From Streptomyces sp. CB01881 (lineage in GTDB: Bacteria > Actinomycetota > Actinomycetes > Streptomycetales > Streptomycetaceae), in NCBI RefSeq assembly GCF_002953255.1, contig NZ_CP026498.1:876559-940558 (forward strand): a stretch of DNA of 64,000 bases, in the 5' to 3' direction. The number at the start of each line of letters is the position of its first letter. Position 1 is the first letter of the stretch. Under the pieces are notes generated by a model. It did not search any database. It saw only the letters and a program-made list of their open reading frames with translations, and was not told the DNA's origin. This document shows, piece by piece, positions 26,764-37,479 of this stretch. A program made the translations under genes and the position numbers.

Positions 26764-26798
26764 CGCCGCCTCCAGCGATCGCACGCCCCCCACGTGTC

Positions 26799-26812
26799 AG
26801 CCGTGGACGGCT
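26799..26812. promoter_or_regulatory. Candidate LysR-binding palindrome between LysR gene and coxM
   Basis: The inverted repeat agccgt-gg-acggct lies in the divergent region, 36 bp from the LysR start and about 145 bp before coxM. A weak TTGACC (26837-26842) with gacagt 16 bp later could be the coxM promoter. These are positional arguments only. Confidence 0.3.
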
Positions 26813-26956
26813 CTTAACCATTCCCTTCAGTCGCCGTTGACCCGGGCGGTCGCCGGGGTGACAGTGCGCTCGTGCGGTGCGTGGTCCTTGCCGCGGGCGC
26901 GCCATCACCGGAGGCCGGGCCCGCCATCACCGGAGGCACTGCACCAGGAGGCCGTC

Positions 26957-27838
26957 GTGCAGGTTCCCGCGTCATTCGAGTACCGGCGGGCGCAGAGCGT
27001 GGACGACGCTCTCGCACTGCTGGAGCGATTCGGTGAGGAGGCCAGGATCATCGCCGGCGGGCACAGTCTGCTGCCGATGATGAAGCTGCGCCTGGCCCGT
27101 CCGGGGCTCCTGGTCGACATCAACGACCTCGACGAACTGGACTACGTGCGGCAGGAGGGCGCGGAACTGTGCATCGGCGCGCTCACCCGCCACCGCGGCC
27201 TGCTGGAGTCCGAGCTCGTCGGCCGGCTCTTCCCGATCTTCCACGACGCCGAACGGGTGATCGCCGACCCGCCGGTCCGCAACCGGGGCACCATCGGCGG
27301 CTCGCTCTGCCAGGCCGACCCGGCGGAGGACCTGTCCGCGGTGTGCGCGGCCGTCCGGGCGGTGGCGGTGGTGCTCGGCCACGGCGGGCGGCGCTCGGTG
27401 CCGATGGCGGACTTCTACCAAGGGCCGTACGAGACGGACGTGGGGCTCGGCGAGATGCTGGTCGAGATCCGCGTGCCGATCCTGCCGAACGCCGGCAGCG
27501 CCTACGAGAAGGTGGAGCGCAAGACCGGGGACTGGGCCATCGCGGCAGCCGGCGCCGCCCTGTCGCTGGCGGAGGGGCGGATCGGGACGGCCGGCGTCGG
27601 GCTCGCGGCGGTCGGCGTGTCGGCCGTCGGCTACCGGCGCGCCGAGGAGAGCCTGGTCGGCCGCGAGCCGTCCGAGGAGGCGTTCGCCGAGGCCGGCCGG
27701 ATCGCCGCCGAGGACTGCGATCCGGTCACCGACACCCGCGGGACCGCCGCCTACAAGCGGCACCTGGCCGGCGAGCTCACCGAACGCGCGCTTCGCCGCG
27801 CCGCCGAACGGGCCCGGCAGGCCGCGACCACGGCCTGA
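26957..27838 (+). CDS. coxM: CO dehydrogenase medium (FAD) subunit
   Basis: A 293-residue flavoprotein that passes electrons from the iron-sulfur subunit to the acceptor in the CoxMSL heterohexamer. Both FAD motifs are present: IIAGGHSLLPMMKLRLARP near residue 32 and the TIGGS motif in RNRGTIGGSLCQADPAEDL near 115. The C-terminal CO_deh_flav_C part ends with AAYKRHLAGELTERAL. The start is GTG, 5 nt after CAGGAGG. It is first of the plus-strand operon in the order M-S-L used by form I CO dehydrogenases. Confidence 0.95.
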   Translation: MQVPASFEYRRAQSVDDALALLERFGEEARIIAGGHSLLPMMKLRLARPGLLVDINDLDELDYVRQEGAELCIGALTRHRGLLESELVGRLFPIFHDAERVIADPPVRNRGTIGGSLCQADPAEDLSAVCAAVRAVAVVLGHGGRRSVPMADFYQGPYETDVGLGEMLVEIRVPILPNAGSAYEKVERKTGDWAIAAAGAALSLAEGRIGTAGVGLAAVGVSAVGYRRAEESLVGREPSEEAFAEAGRIAAEDCDPVTDTRGTAAYKRHLAGELTERALRRAAERARQAATTA

Positions 27839-27860
27839 ACGGACGGAAAGGACGCTCGCG

Positions 27861-28360
27861 ATGCAGGTCACCATCAATGTGAACGGCGAGGACCGCACGG
27901 CCGAGGTAGAGGCCCGGCACCTGCTGGTCCGCTTCCTTCGCGACGACCTGGGCCTCACCGGCACCCACTGGGGCTGCGACACCAGTAACTGCGGTACCTG
28001 CGTCGTACTGTTCGACGGCGAGCCGGTCAAGAGCTGCACGATGCTGGCGGCCATGGCGGCCGGACACCGGGTGCGCACCGTGGAGAGCCTGGAGACCGCG
28101 GACGGCCTCGACCCGGTCCAGCAGGGGTTCATCGAGCAGCACGGGTTGCAGTGCGGATTCTGCACGCCGGGCATGATGATGACCGCCCGCGCGCTCCTGG
28201 ACCGCAATCCGGACCCCACCGACCAGGAGATCCGCGAGGCGATCTCCGGCCAACTGTGCCGCTGCACCGGCTACTTGAACATCGTCCGCGCGGTCCGGTG
28301 GGCCGCGCACCACCCGACGGAGGCCGCCGTCGCCGCCGATGCGATCGCGGGGAGCACGCC

Positions 28361-28364
<4 letters not shown>
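27861..28364 (+). CDS. coxS: CO dehydrogenase small (2x[2Fe-2S]) subunit
   Basis: A 167-residue iron-sulfur protein that wires the molybdenum site to FAD. The N-terminal plant-type cluster uses C39, C44, C47 and C59 (GCDTSNCGTC...SC). The C-terminal cluster uses C98, C101, C133 and C135 (CGFCTPGM ... CRCTGY). Length and spacing are normal for CoxS. ATG lies 22 bp after coxM, and the stop overlaps the coxL ATG by 4 bp, so the three subunits are probably made in step. Confidence 0.96.
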
Positions 28365-30732
<2,368 letters not shown>

Positions 30733-30736
<4 letters not shown>

Positions 30737-30813
30737 GCGAGCGAAGCGAGGTCGCTGATCACAAGGCGCGTGTGCGCGAAGCGCCTGCCGAGTTCCACGA
30801 GGCGGCCGCATGA
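30733..30813 (+). CDS. Possible 26-codon coupling ORF between coxL and coxF
   Basis: A GTG overlapping the coxL stop (GTGA) opens a 26-codon frame ([20 protein letters not shown]...) whose TGA overlaps the ATG of the next gene (ATGA). It would carry ribosomes across the 73-bp gap. The peptide is highly charged with no known family. It may be a translational bridge rather than a functional peptide. Confidence 0.3.
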
Positions 30814-31748
30814 GTGCCGGCCTGGCTGTCGAGCAGCGAATGGCCGAGCTGGCGCGCAGTCAGGTGCCGTTCGTCAAGGCCACTGTGGTGCGCGCGCTGC
30901 ACCCGACCAGCGCGCAGCCGGGAGACACCGCGCTGGTCCTGGAGGACGGCCGGATCGAGGGTTTCGTCGGCGGGGTCTGCGCTGAGGCGACCGTCCGCGT
31001 GCAGGCGCTGCGGCTGCTGCGCACCGGCGAGTCACTGCTGCTGCGGATCTCGCCCGGCGCTCCCGCGCAGCCGCAGGAGGAAGGCGAGGCGGGCACCCTG
31101 CTGGTCGCCAACCCGTGCCTGTCCGGCGGCGAGTTGGAGATCTTCCTGGAGCCGCTGCGGCCCGACCCGGTGGTGCTCGTGCTCGGCGACACCCCCATCG
31201 GCCGGAGCCTGGTCGCACTCGGCGCCGGGCTCGAGTACGACATCCGGACCGCCGCCGAGGAGGTCACCGCGGAGGAACTCGCCGACGTGGCGGCCGTGGT
31301 GATCGCCTCCCACGGACGGCAGGAGGAGGGGTTGCTGACCCGTGCCGCGCGGGCCGGGGTGCCGTACGTCGCGCTGGTCGCGAGCCGCCGTCGCGGCGCC
31401 ACCGTGCTCGGCGGTCTCGACCTCACCTCCGAGCAGCGGGACCGGATCCACACGCCGGCCGGGCTGTGGATCGGCGCCCGCACGCCCGGCGAGATCGCCG
31501 TATCGATCCTGGCCGAGCTGGTGGCCTCGCGGCACGCCCTGTCGGTACACACCGAGGAGGCGGCCGCCGAGACCGCGCCGCCGTCCGCCGAACCGCAGAC
31601 CGCGCTCGACCCGGTCTGCGGCATGACCGTCGCCGTCGTCGCCGACACCCCGTACTCGGACGCCCGCGGGCACCGGCACTGGTTCTGCTCGACCGGCTGC
31701 CGCGACCGCTTCGAGGCCGGGACCGCCCAGCCCGCGGAGGCGCTGTGA
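30810..31748 (+). CDS. XdhC/CoxF-like maturation factor fused to a YHS domain
   Basis: A 312-residue protein. Residues 1-240 resemble XdhC/Cox[68 protein letters not shown] and [16 protein letters not shown]. Residues 265-305 form a YHS metal-binding domain (DPVCGMTV with C270; [12 protein letters not shown] with C293 and C297), a module often seen in copper/heavy-metal proteins. The fusion is apt, because CO dehydrogenase needs both a sulfurated Mo cofactor and a copper ion. It therefore may couple Mo-site sulfuration to Cu delivery; this is inference. It sits between coxL and the MoxR ATPase gene. Confidence 0.85.
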   Translation: MSAGLAVEQRMAELARSQVPFVKATVVRALHPTSAQPGDTALVLEDGRIEGFVGGVCAEATVRVQALRLLRTGESLLLRISPGAPAQPQEEGEAGTLLVANPCLSGGELEIFLEPLRPDPVVLVLGDTPIGRSLVALGAGLEYDIRTAAEEVTAEELADVAAVVIASHGRQEEGLLTRAARAGVPYVALVASRRRGATVLGGLDLTSEQRDRIHTPAGLWIGARTPGEIAVSILAELVASRHALSVHTEEAAAETAPPSAEPQTALDPVCGMTVAVVADTPYSDARGHRHWFCSTGCRDRFEAGTAQPAEAL

Positions 31749-32680
31749 CCGAGGCCGCCACACCCGCGACGGCCGAGTCGGCCCGGGCGGCAGTCGCGCG
31801 GGCCGTACCGGACCCACCGACCCTGCACGCCTCGCTGGACTCCCTCGGCTACCTCGCCGACCCGGGCCTGACCACCGCGCTCTACCTCGCGTTGCGCCTG
31901 CCCCAGCCGTTGCTGCTGGAGGGCGAACCCGGTGTCGGCAAGACCGAGGCCGCCCGTGCCCTGGCCGGCGTCCTCGGCAGCCCGCTGATCCGGCTGCAGT
32001 GCTACGACGGACTCGACGCCGCCGAGGCGCTGTACGAGTGGAACTATCCGCGCCAGCTGCTGAGCATCCGGCTCGCCGAGAGCCAGGGCGTGACACTGGA
32101 CGAGGCCGACCTCTTCACCGACGCCTTCCTGCTGCGCCGCCCGGTACTCGCCGCGCTGACCCACCCGGGCCCCACGCCCGCGGTGCTGCTGATCGACGAG
32201 ATCGACCGCGCCGACGACGACTTCGAGGCCTTCCTCCTGGAGGTGCTGGCCGAGGCCAGTGTCACCATCCCGGAACTGGGCACCGTGCGTGCCATCGTCA
32301 CACCGGTCGTCGTACTCACCTCCAACCGCACCCGCGACCTGCACGACGCCCTCAAAAGGCGTTGCCTCTACCACTGGATCGACTACCCCGACACCGAACG
32401 GGTCGTCGAGATCGTGCGCCGCCGCGTCCCCGGGACCACGCCCTCGCTCGCGGCCGACGTGGCAGCGTCGGTACACCGGATGCGGACCCTGGAGGTCCAG
32501 AAACCGCCCGGCATCGCCGAGAGCATCGACTGGGTCGGCGCGCTCACCCTGCTCGGCGTGGAGCGGCTCGACGACGCCGCCGCCGACCGGACCCTCGGGG
32601 TCCTCCTCAAGTACCGGGAGGACGTCGACCTGGTACGCGACCGCGGGCTCGCCTGGCTGGTCGGCAGACCCGAGAACTGA
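31745..32680 (+). CDS. coxD: MoxR-family AAA+ ATPase
   Basis: A 311-residue AAA+ ATPase. Walker A GEPGVGKTE (60-68), Walker B VLLIDEIDRAD and sensor 1 VVLTSNRTRDL are intact. CoxD of Oligotropha is a chaperone-like ATPase needed to assemble the [CuSMoO2] centre of CO dehydrogenase. This gene's place after the XdhC-YHS gene and before the vWA gene fits that role. GTG start overlapping the previous stop (GTGA). Confidence 0.93.
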   Translation: MTEAATPATAESARAAVARAVPDPPTLHASLDSLGYLADPGLTTALYLALRLPQPLLLEGEPGVGKTEAARALAGVLGSPLIRLQCYDGLDAAEALYEWNYPRQLLSIRLAESQGVTLDEADLFTDAFLLRRPVLAALTHPGPTPAVLLIDEIDRADDDFEAFLLEVLAEASVTIPELGTVRAIVTPVVVLTSNRTRDLHDALKRRCLYHWIDYPDTERVVEIVRRRVPGTTPSLAADVAASVHRMRTLEVQKPPGIAESIDWVGALTLLGVERLDDAAADRTLGVLLKYREDVDLVRDRGLAWLVGRPEN

Positions 32681-32685
32681 TCCCC

Positions 32686-33939
32686 ATGGCCGCACCGCCC
32701 GCCGGACTCCCGCCCTTCGACCGGCCCGCCTTCGCTGCCCGCTTCGGCGCCGCGCTGCACCGGGCGGGTGTCCCGGTCACGCCCGAGCGTTCGGGCCGCT
32801 TCCTGGACGTACTGCACCTGCTACCGCCCGTGGACCGGCCGACGCTGTACTGGGCGGCCCGGCTGGCCTTCGTCACGGCCCATGAACAGATCGAGCCGTT
32901 CAACCGCGTCTTCGCCGCACTCTTCGGCGGACAGGCGGACCCCGCCGACAACAGGGGGTCCCCCGACAACCCGCCGCTCCCGGGCCTCGAACCCGGACCC
33001 GGCGCACCCCCGGCCGCCTTCCCGACACCGCCACGCCCCGCGGCCGGGCCCCTGCCGAGTGGGGCGCTCCACCGGGACGCCGCCGGCGGAGCGCGCGACC
33101 GGCCCACCCGCACCGGCGCGGAGCGGTTGGTCGGCAGCACCGCCGAAGCACTCGCGCAGCAGGACTTCGGCACCTTCGGACCTGGCGAACTGGCCCAGCT
33201 GGACCGCCTGTTGGAGAACCTCGCGATCAGCCTCCCGCTGCGCCGCACCCGCCGCCGGGAGGCCGACCCGCAGGGGCGCCACATCGACCTCCGCCGGAGC
33301 CTGCGGCGCAGCCTGCGAACCGGCGGGGAGACCGTCCGGTTGGCACGGTCGCACGGCCGGCTGCGCCGCCGACCGCTGGTGCTGCTGTGCGACATCTCCG
33401 GCTCCATGGAGCCGTACACCCGCGTCTACGTGCGGTTCTTCTCGCGGCTGTGCGCACGGGCGGGGTCCGGGGTGGCCGCAGAGATCTTCGTCTTCGCCAC
33501 CCGGCTGACCCGCCTGACGCCGGTGCTGCGGCACACGGCTCCGGATGCCGCGCTGCGCCGGGCGAGCCGGGCCGCCCCCGACTGGTCCGGCGGCACGCTG
33601 ATCGGGCGGGCGCTCGCGGAGTTCAACGACCGCTTCGGACGGCGCGGCATGGCCCGGGGAGCGGTGGTAGTGATCTTCTCCGACGGCTGGGAGGGCGAGG
33701 ACCCGTCAGCCGTCGGCCGGGAGACGGCCCGGCTCCGCCGACTCGCCCATCGCGTCGTCTGGGTCAACCCCCGTAAGGCTGCGCCCGGTTACGCCCCGCT
33801 CGCCGCCGGGATCGCGGCAGCGCTCCCGCACTGCGACGCCTTCGTGAGCGGGCACAGCCTCGCGGCGATGGCGGACGTTTTCGACGCCATCGCCGACCGC
33901 GAGCCATCAACGGCGAACAGAACGGCGCGAACCCCGTAG
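32686..33939 (+). CDS. coxE: CoxE-like von Willebrand factor A protein
   Basis: A 417-residue partner of the MoxR ATPase. A variable Pro/Gly-rich middle (about 85-150) separates a helical N-terminus from the vWA domain. The MIDAS motif is intact: LCDISGSM (DxSxS), SGGTLIG (Thr) and FSDGWEGED (Asp). MoxR-vWA pairs act together on metalloenzyme maturation, and in CO oxidisers CoxD and CoxE are required for the Mo-Cu site. It starts 5 bp after the coxD stop and is the last gene of the cox operon. Confidence 0.92.
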   Translation: MAAPPAGLPPFDRPAFAARFGAALHRAGVPVTPERSGRFLDVLHLLPPVDRPTLYWAARLAFVTAHEQIEPFNRVFAALFGGQADPADNRGSPDNPPLPGLEPGPGAPPAAFPTPPRPAAGPLPSGALHRDAAGGARDRPTRTGAERLVGSTAEALAQQDFGTFGPGELAQLDRLLENLAISLPLRRTRRREADPQGRHIDLRRSLRRSLRTGGETVRLARSHGRLRRRPLVLLCDISGSMEPYTRVYVRFFSRLCARAGSGVAAEIFVFATRLTRLTPVLRHTAPDAALRRASRAAPDWSGGTLIGRALAEFNDRFGRRGMARGAVVVIFSDGWEGEDPSAVGRETARLRRLAHRVVWVNPRKAAPGYAPLAAGIAAALPHCDAFVSGHSLAAMADVFDAIADREPSTANRTARTP

Positions 33940-34199
33940 GGGCGTTCCTGGTGCGCGCTTCCTCAACCGCCGATGAACAACCCTGACAACCACGCCGACC
34001 ATCGGCCGACGGCGATCTCAGCGCCTGTCGCAAGGCCGTCGTTCGTGACGGTCGACCCGTGCGACCACGGCGGCGGACGGCCGAAGCCCCGCCGACTGTT
34101 CCCGCTCAGCTGGGACACCGACCGCATCAACCACGTCGGCGGAGGTCCGGCCCTCCGCCTCACCGGCGACAGCGGCAAAGCCCTTGTCCACGCCGGCAG

Positions 34200-34360
34200 G
34201 ATCTACGGCAGTCGCCCACTACGGCTGGAGGGCAGGACGGTGGAGCGCTGCACCAACAGGATCCGGTCGGGGCAAGGCCAGGCCACGCGCCGAGACGAGA
34301 TGCCCGACAGCACATGGCGGGGCTCACCTACCCGGATCGATCACCTGGATGCGCAGCCTC
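34200..34360 (+). pseudogene. Decayed IS5-type transposase C-terminus
   Basis: The frame around 34230-34310 gives GRTVERCTNRIRSGQGQATR, then RDEMPDS. A +1 shift continues as MAGLTYPD. This recalls the IS5-family transposase end (TVERCxNRLKQWRGxATRYDK...YxAGLxL). The catalytic core is missing and no terminal repeats were found. The rest of 33940-34542 shows no convincing gene; a 173-codon open frame from 33973 lacks any ribosome site or recognised domain. Confidence 0.4.
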
Positions 34361-34542
34361 CATCCCTTCAGGTGATCACGGCGCCGAACAGGCGATTCGG
34401 CGTGGCCGCGAAGGCCCGCCGCCGCACGCGTACGGTGGATGTACGGCCGGACGGGCAGCCGGTGGCAGGCACTGCCGGCTGCCGCCGCGGGTGACCGCGC
34501 GTCGCCATGCGGTGTTCTGCTCCCCTACAGGAGGGAAAGGCC

Positions 34543-35277
34543 ATGCCCGAGCACAGGATCGGCACGCAGGAGGAGTTCGAGGCGGCCCGAGAGGAGCTGC
34601 TTGCGGAGGAGAAGAAGCTCACCCGCCGAAGTGACGAGCTCGCGCGGAAGCGGCGGGAGCTTCCCTGGGTGCCGGTCGGGAAGGACTACGGCTTCGAGAC
34701 CGAGGGCGGCACCAAGTCGCTCGCGGACCTCTTCGGCGGGCGCTCGCAGCTGCTTGTCTACCACTTCATGTTCGGCCCGCCGTACGAGGCCGGATGCCCG
34801 GTCTGCTCCTCGATCGCGGACACCCTCAACCCCAACGCGGTCCACCTGAAAGCCCGCGACGTGACGCTGATCTGCTCCTCGCGGGCGCCGATCGACAAGC
34901 TCCTCGCCTACCGGGAACGGATGGGCTGGACCTTCGACTGGATCTCCACCGCCGGCAGCGACTTCCACCGCGACCTCGGCTTCCAGTACACCGAAGAGGA
35001 GCTGGAGCCGTTCCTCCAGGGTGACATCCCTCCGACCGTCCGGCAGATGGCGGAGGCCTGCGGCACCGACGTGCCCGGCTACGTCACCGAGGGGCCCGGG
35101 CTGAGCGCCTACGCGCTCTCGGACGGCACCGTCTACCGGACGTACGTCACCACTGCGCGCGGCCTTGAGCCTGCCATGGCCTACTACGGCCTCCTCGACC
35201 GGACGCCGATGGGCCGGCACGAGGAGGGCGAGGAGACCCACTGGCTGCGCCGCCACGACGAGTACGGCAAGAGCTGA
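34543..35277 (+). CDS. DUF899 thioredoxin-like protein
   Basis: A 244-residue member of the DUF899 family, which has a thioredoxin-like fold but no established reaction. Features: helical N-terminus with RREL(P)WV, TKSLADLFGGRSQLLVYHFM, FGPPYEAGCPVCSS with a CPVC motif at the redox position, WTFDWISTAGSDFHRDLGF and the ending THWLRRHDEYG. ATG at 34543 follows GGAGGGAAAGG. It stands alone between decayed sequences. Oxidative-stress related redox activity is plausible but unproven. Confidence 0.88.
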   Translation: MPEHRIGTQEEFEAAREELLAEEKKLTRRSDELARKRRELPWVPVGKDYGFETEGGTKSLADLFGGRSQLLVYHFMFGPPYEAGCPVCSSIADTLNPNAVHLKARDVTLICSSRAPIDKLLAYRERMGWTFDWISTAGSDFHRDLGFQYTEEELEPFLQGDIPPTVRQMAEACGTDVPGYVTEGPGLSAYALSDGTVYRTYVTTARGLEPAMAYYGLLDRTPMGRHEEGEETHWLRRHDEYGKS

Positions 35278-35363
35278 GGATTCGACCGACTCGGGCCGAT
35301 CCCGCGTTGTGATGGTCCGCCCCTGCACCAGGCGACGCCGACAGCGCGCCAAGGATCGGACCA

Positions 35364-35468
35364 GTGACCGGTCTCAACGGCACCGGCCGCTACATCCGGA
35401 TGTACGGCACCGCCCGCGGCACCGGCTTCGGCTACTCCCTCTGGTCCTTCGAGGTCTACAGCTTCTGA
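35364..35468 (+). pseudogene. C-terminal remnant of an F5/8-type C (discoidin) domain
   Basis: Thirty-four codons read VTGLNGTGRYIRMYGTARGT, then GFGYSLWSFEVYSF and a stop. This is the characteristic last strand pair of an F5/8 type C carbohydrate-binding module of secreted glycosidases. No upstream gene joins in frame, so it is a leftover tail. Confidence 0.55.
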
Positions 35469-35603
35469 CCGACTGAACGCACGGCTCCACGGCAGACGCT
35501 CCGCCTCGCCGCAGCACCGGGCACAGCATCCCGGATTCGAGGCACTCGCGCAGGCTCCCCGATCCCGCGCCGTCACGAACCGGACGTCCAACGACTCCGC
35601 CCG

Positions 35604-35640
35604 GGCTCCGCGCCCGTCACACCCTGACGGGCGCGGAGCC
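35604..35640. terminator. 16-bp perfect hairpin in the gap after the DUF899 gene
   Basis: Arms ggctccgcgcccgtca (35604-35619) and its exact complement (35625-35640) around a 5-nt loop. It lies 135 bp after the F5/8 tail, so it is probably that lost gene's terminator. Confidence 0.65.
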
Positions 35641-35772
35641 GTACGGGAATCCGGTCCACAGTGTGGCCGCGCTCTCCAGCGGGAAGTCCGAACCGACCTG
35701 CCGGGTGGTCGTTCGGTGCGGCCGAAATCTCCGTCTACTCTCCTGCCGCGACGGCAGATTCCGACCCGAACA

Positions 35773-35826
35773 CGTGCGTTGTTCGTGCCCCGCCCCCGAT
35801 CGGAGGGCGGGCACGAACAACGCACG
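35773..35826. repeat. Long inverted repeat (22-bp arms)
   Basis: Arms start cgtgcgttgttcgtgcc (35773-35795) and end ggcacgaacaacgcacg (35805-35826). They pair over 22 bp with a single bulged C and a 9-nt loop. The AT content of the outer arm differs from a typical streptomycete terminator. It may be a mobile-element end, a small MITE-like relic or a very strong terminator. Confidence 0.7.
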
Positions 35827-36104
35827 GGATACGCTTGCGGTTATCCGAGGCCGCGGGCGTCCTGCTTCAGTGCGGTGTCCACGGTCAGCGCGGTCGCCAC
35901 GACGAGGCTGAGCAGCGGGTCGGCGAGCACTTTCGGCGGCGATCGCGCTTCTCCGGGATCGTGCAGTCGCAAGGCCGACCGCCCCCTCCCGCCCGGCCCA
36001 CAGCTGAACCACTGGCAGTGGGCTGCGGACTCGTCGAACACCCTGCCTCGTGCTCACCATCCGGGGCGACGCAATCGCTGCGGGCCGCCGCGTCAGGACG
36101 CCAA

Positions 36105-36252
<148 letters not shown>

Positions 36253-37479
36253 CTATCCGTGGCGGTGGTTTGCCAGGTCGTCGAGGAGGAGGTCGGCGAC
36301 CACCTCCTCGACGACTGCGGTGCGCAGTTCGGCCATGGAGTCGACGAGCGCCTGGTCCCAAGGGGCGGCCGTGAGGCGGCCGGGATCGGGGCCCGAGGGA
36401 ACCCGGGGCGCGGCGGTGCGATAGTCGTCGGATGCCATGCGCCAGGGGACGGCTCCGGTCTTGGCGAGGACGTGGGCCGCGATGCGGATGCCCTCGCCGT
36501 CGAAGTCGCCGTGGTAGTGCAAAGAAGCTCCGTTGTCGGCGAGTCGACGCAGCAGGTGGATCACGGCGGTGTTGGGCCAGCCGGAGGTGCAGACGAGCGG
36601 CGGGCAGTGGTGACCGAAGCGGCGTAGGGCCAGTGCGAGCACGCTGGGGTTCTCGGTGATGTGCACCGGCCCTGCGGGGCCGGTGAAGTCGCCGGGTGTG
36701 CGGAGTTGGGCGAGGGTGAGGCTGACGGGGTGACCGGCTTCGGCGCAGATGCGGGAGACCCTGGCGACCGGGCCGTCGCCGTCGAGGCGCAGACCGGCGG
36801 CGAGCACGGTGGAGGAGAGCTGGTCGTCGGCCACGCCGGCCCGGCTCCAGAGTGCGCGTCGCCCCTCGGCGACGTCAGGCAGGTCGGTGCCGTAGAGCAC
36901 CGCCAGGGCGCGCAGGACGAGGGAGGACAGTCTGGTCCCGTCGTCGAGGGCGTGGGAGTCACCGTCGAGGAGGCGGGCGGCGAGGACCGGGAGTGGCTCG
37001 CCGCCGGCCGGGAGTGCGGCGAGGACGGTCAGCGCGGCGGTCAGCAGGCTCCGGGTCCGGTCGGGTGAGCCGTCGACGAGGCCGTTGGTCCGTAGGTGGC
37101 CGACCCACTCCAGGAGGACGGGCTGGGCGGTGACCACGTCGTGGCCGGCCAGCCACCCCCAGAGCGCTTCGCGTCGGCCGGCCGCGAGTTCACGCTCGGC
37201 GGCCCGGTCGCGGATCGGGCCGAGGATCGCGGTGACCACATCCCGGACGGGCCGGCCGCAGGCGTCCAGTACGGCGCCGTCGAGTCCGGCGAGGGGGATC
37301 GTCGGTTCGGCGCCGGGGAGCCGGTCGAGTCCGAGGAGGTCCGCCAACGCCTCCCGGCCGGCGTCGTCGAGCGGACCGGACCGCACCCGGGTGACGGGGC
37401 GGCCGCTCGACAGCCGGTCGTGGACGGCTGACCAGAGGGGCCGGAGTTCGGGAAGGTCAAGAGGGTGGCGGTCCGTCAT
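36253..37479 (-). CDS. jetD: Wadjet type III JetD, Toprim nuclease subunit (DUF3323/DUF2399)
   Basis: A 408-residue protein of the TIGR02679 family. The C-terminal Toprim-like domain keeps its acidic residues: the Glu in HITENPSVL (E276) and the DxD-type motif HGDFDGEG (324-330). In Wadjet systems JetD is the endonuclease that cuts circular plasmids after the SMC-like complex has extruded a loop. The ATG overlaps jetC's stop by 4 bp and the gene is last in the jetABCD order. The stop codon directly abuts direct repeat A. Confidence 0.9.
   Translation of the reverse strand: MTDRHPLDLPELRPLWSAVHDRLSSGRPVTRVRSGPLDDAGREALADLLGLDRLPGAEPTIPLAGLDGAVLDACGRPVRDVVTAILGPIRDRAAERELAAGRREALWGWLAGHDVVTAQPVLLEWVGHLRTNGLVDGSPDRTRSLLTAALTVLAALPAGGEPLPVLAARLLDGDSHALDDGTRLSSLVLRALAVLYGTDLPDVAEGRRALWSRAGVADDQLSSTVLAAGLRLDGDGPVARVSRICAEAGHPVSLTLAQLRTPGDFTGPAGPVHITENPSVLALALRRFGHHCPPLVCTSGWPNTAVIHLLRRLADNGASLHYHGDFDGEGIRIAAHVLAKTGAVPWRMASDDYRTAAPRVPSGPDPGRLTAAPWDQALVDSMAELRTAVVEEVVADLLLDDLANHRHG

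Noticed and set aside
33973..34494. 173-codon plus-strand frame as a real gene
   Set aside because: No ribosome site; only a short decayed transposase-like stretch is recognisable.
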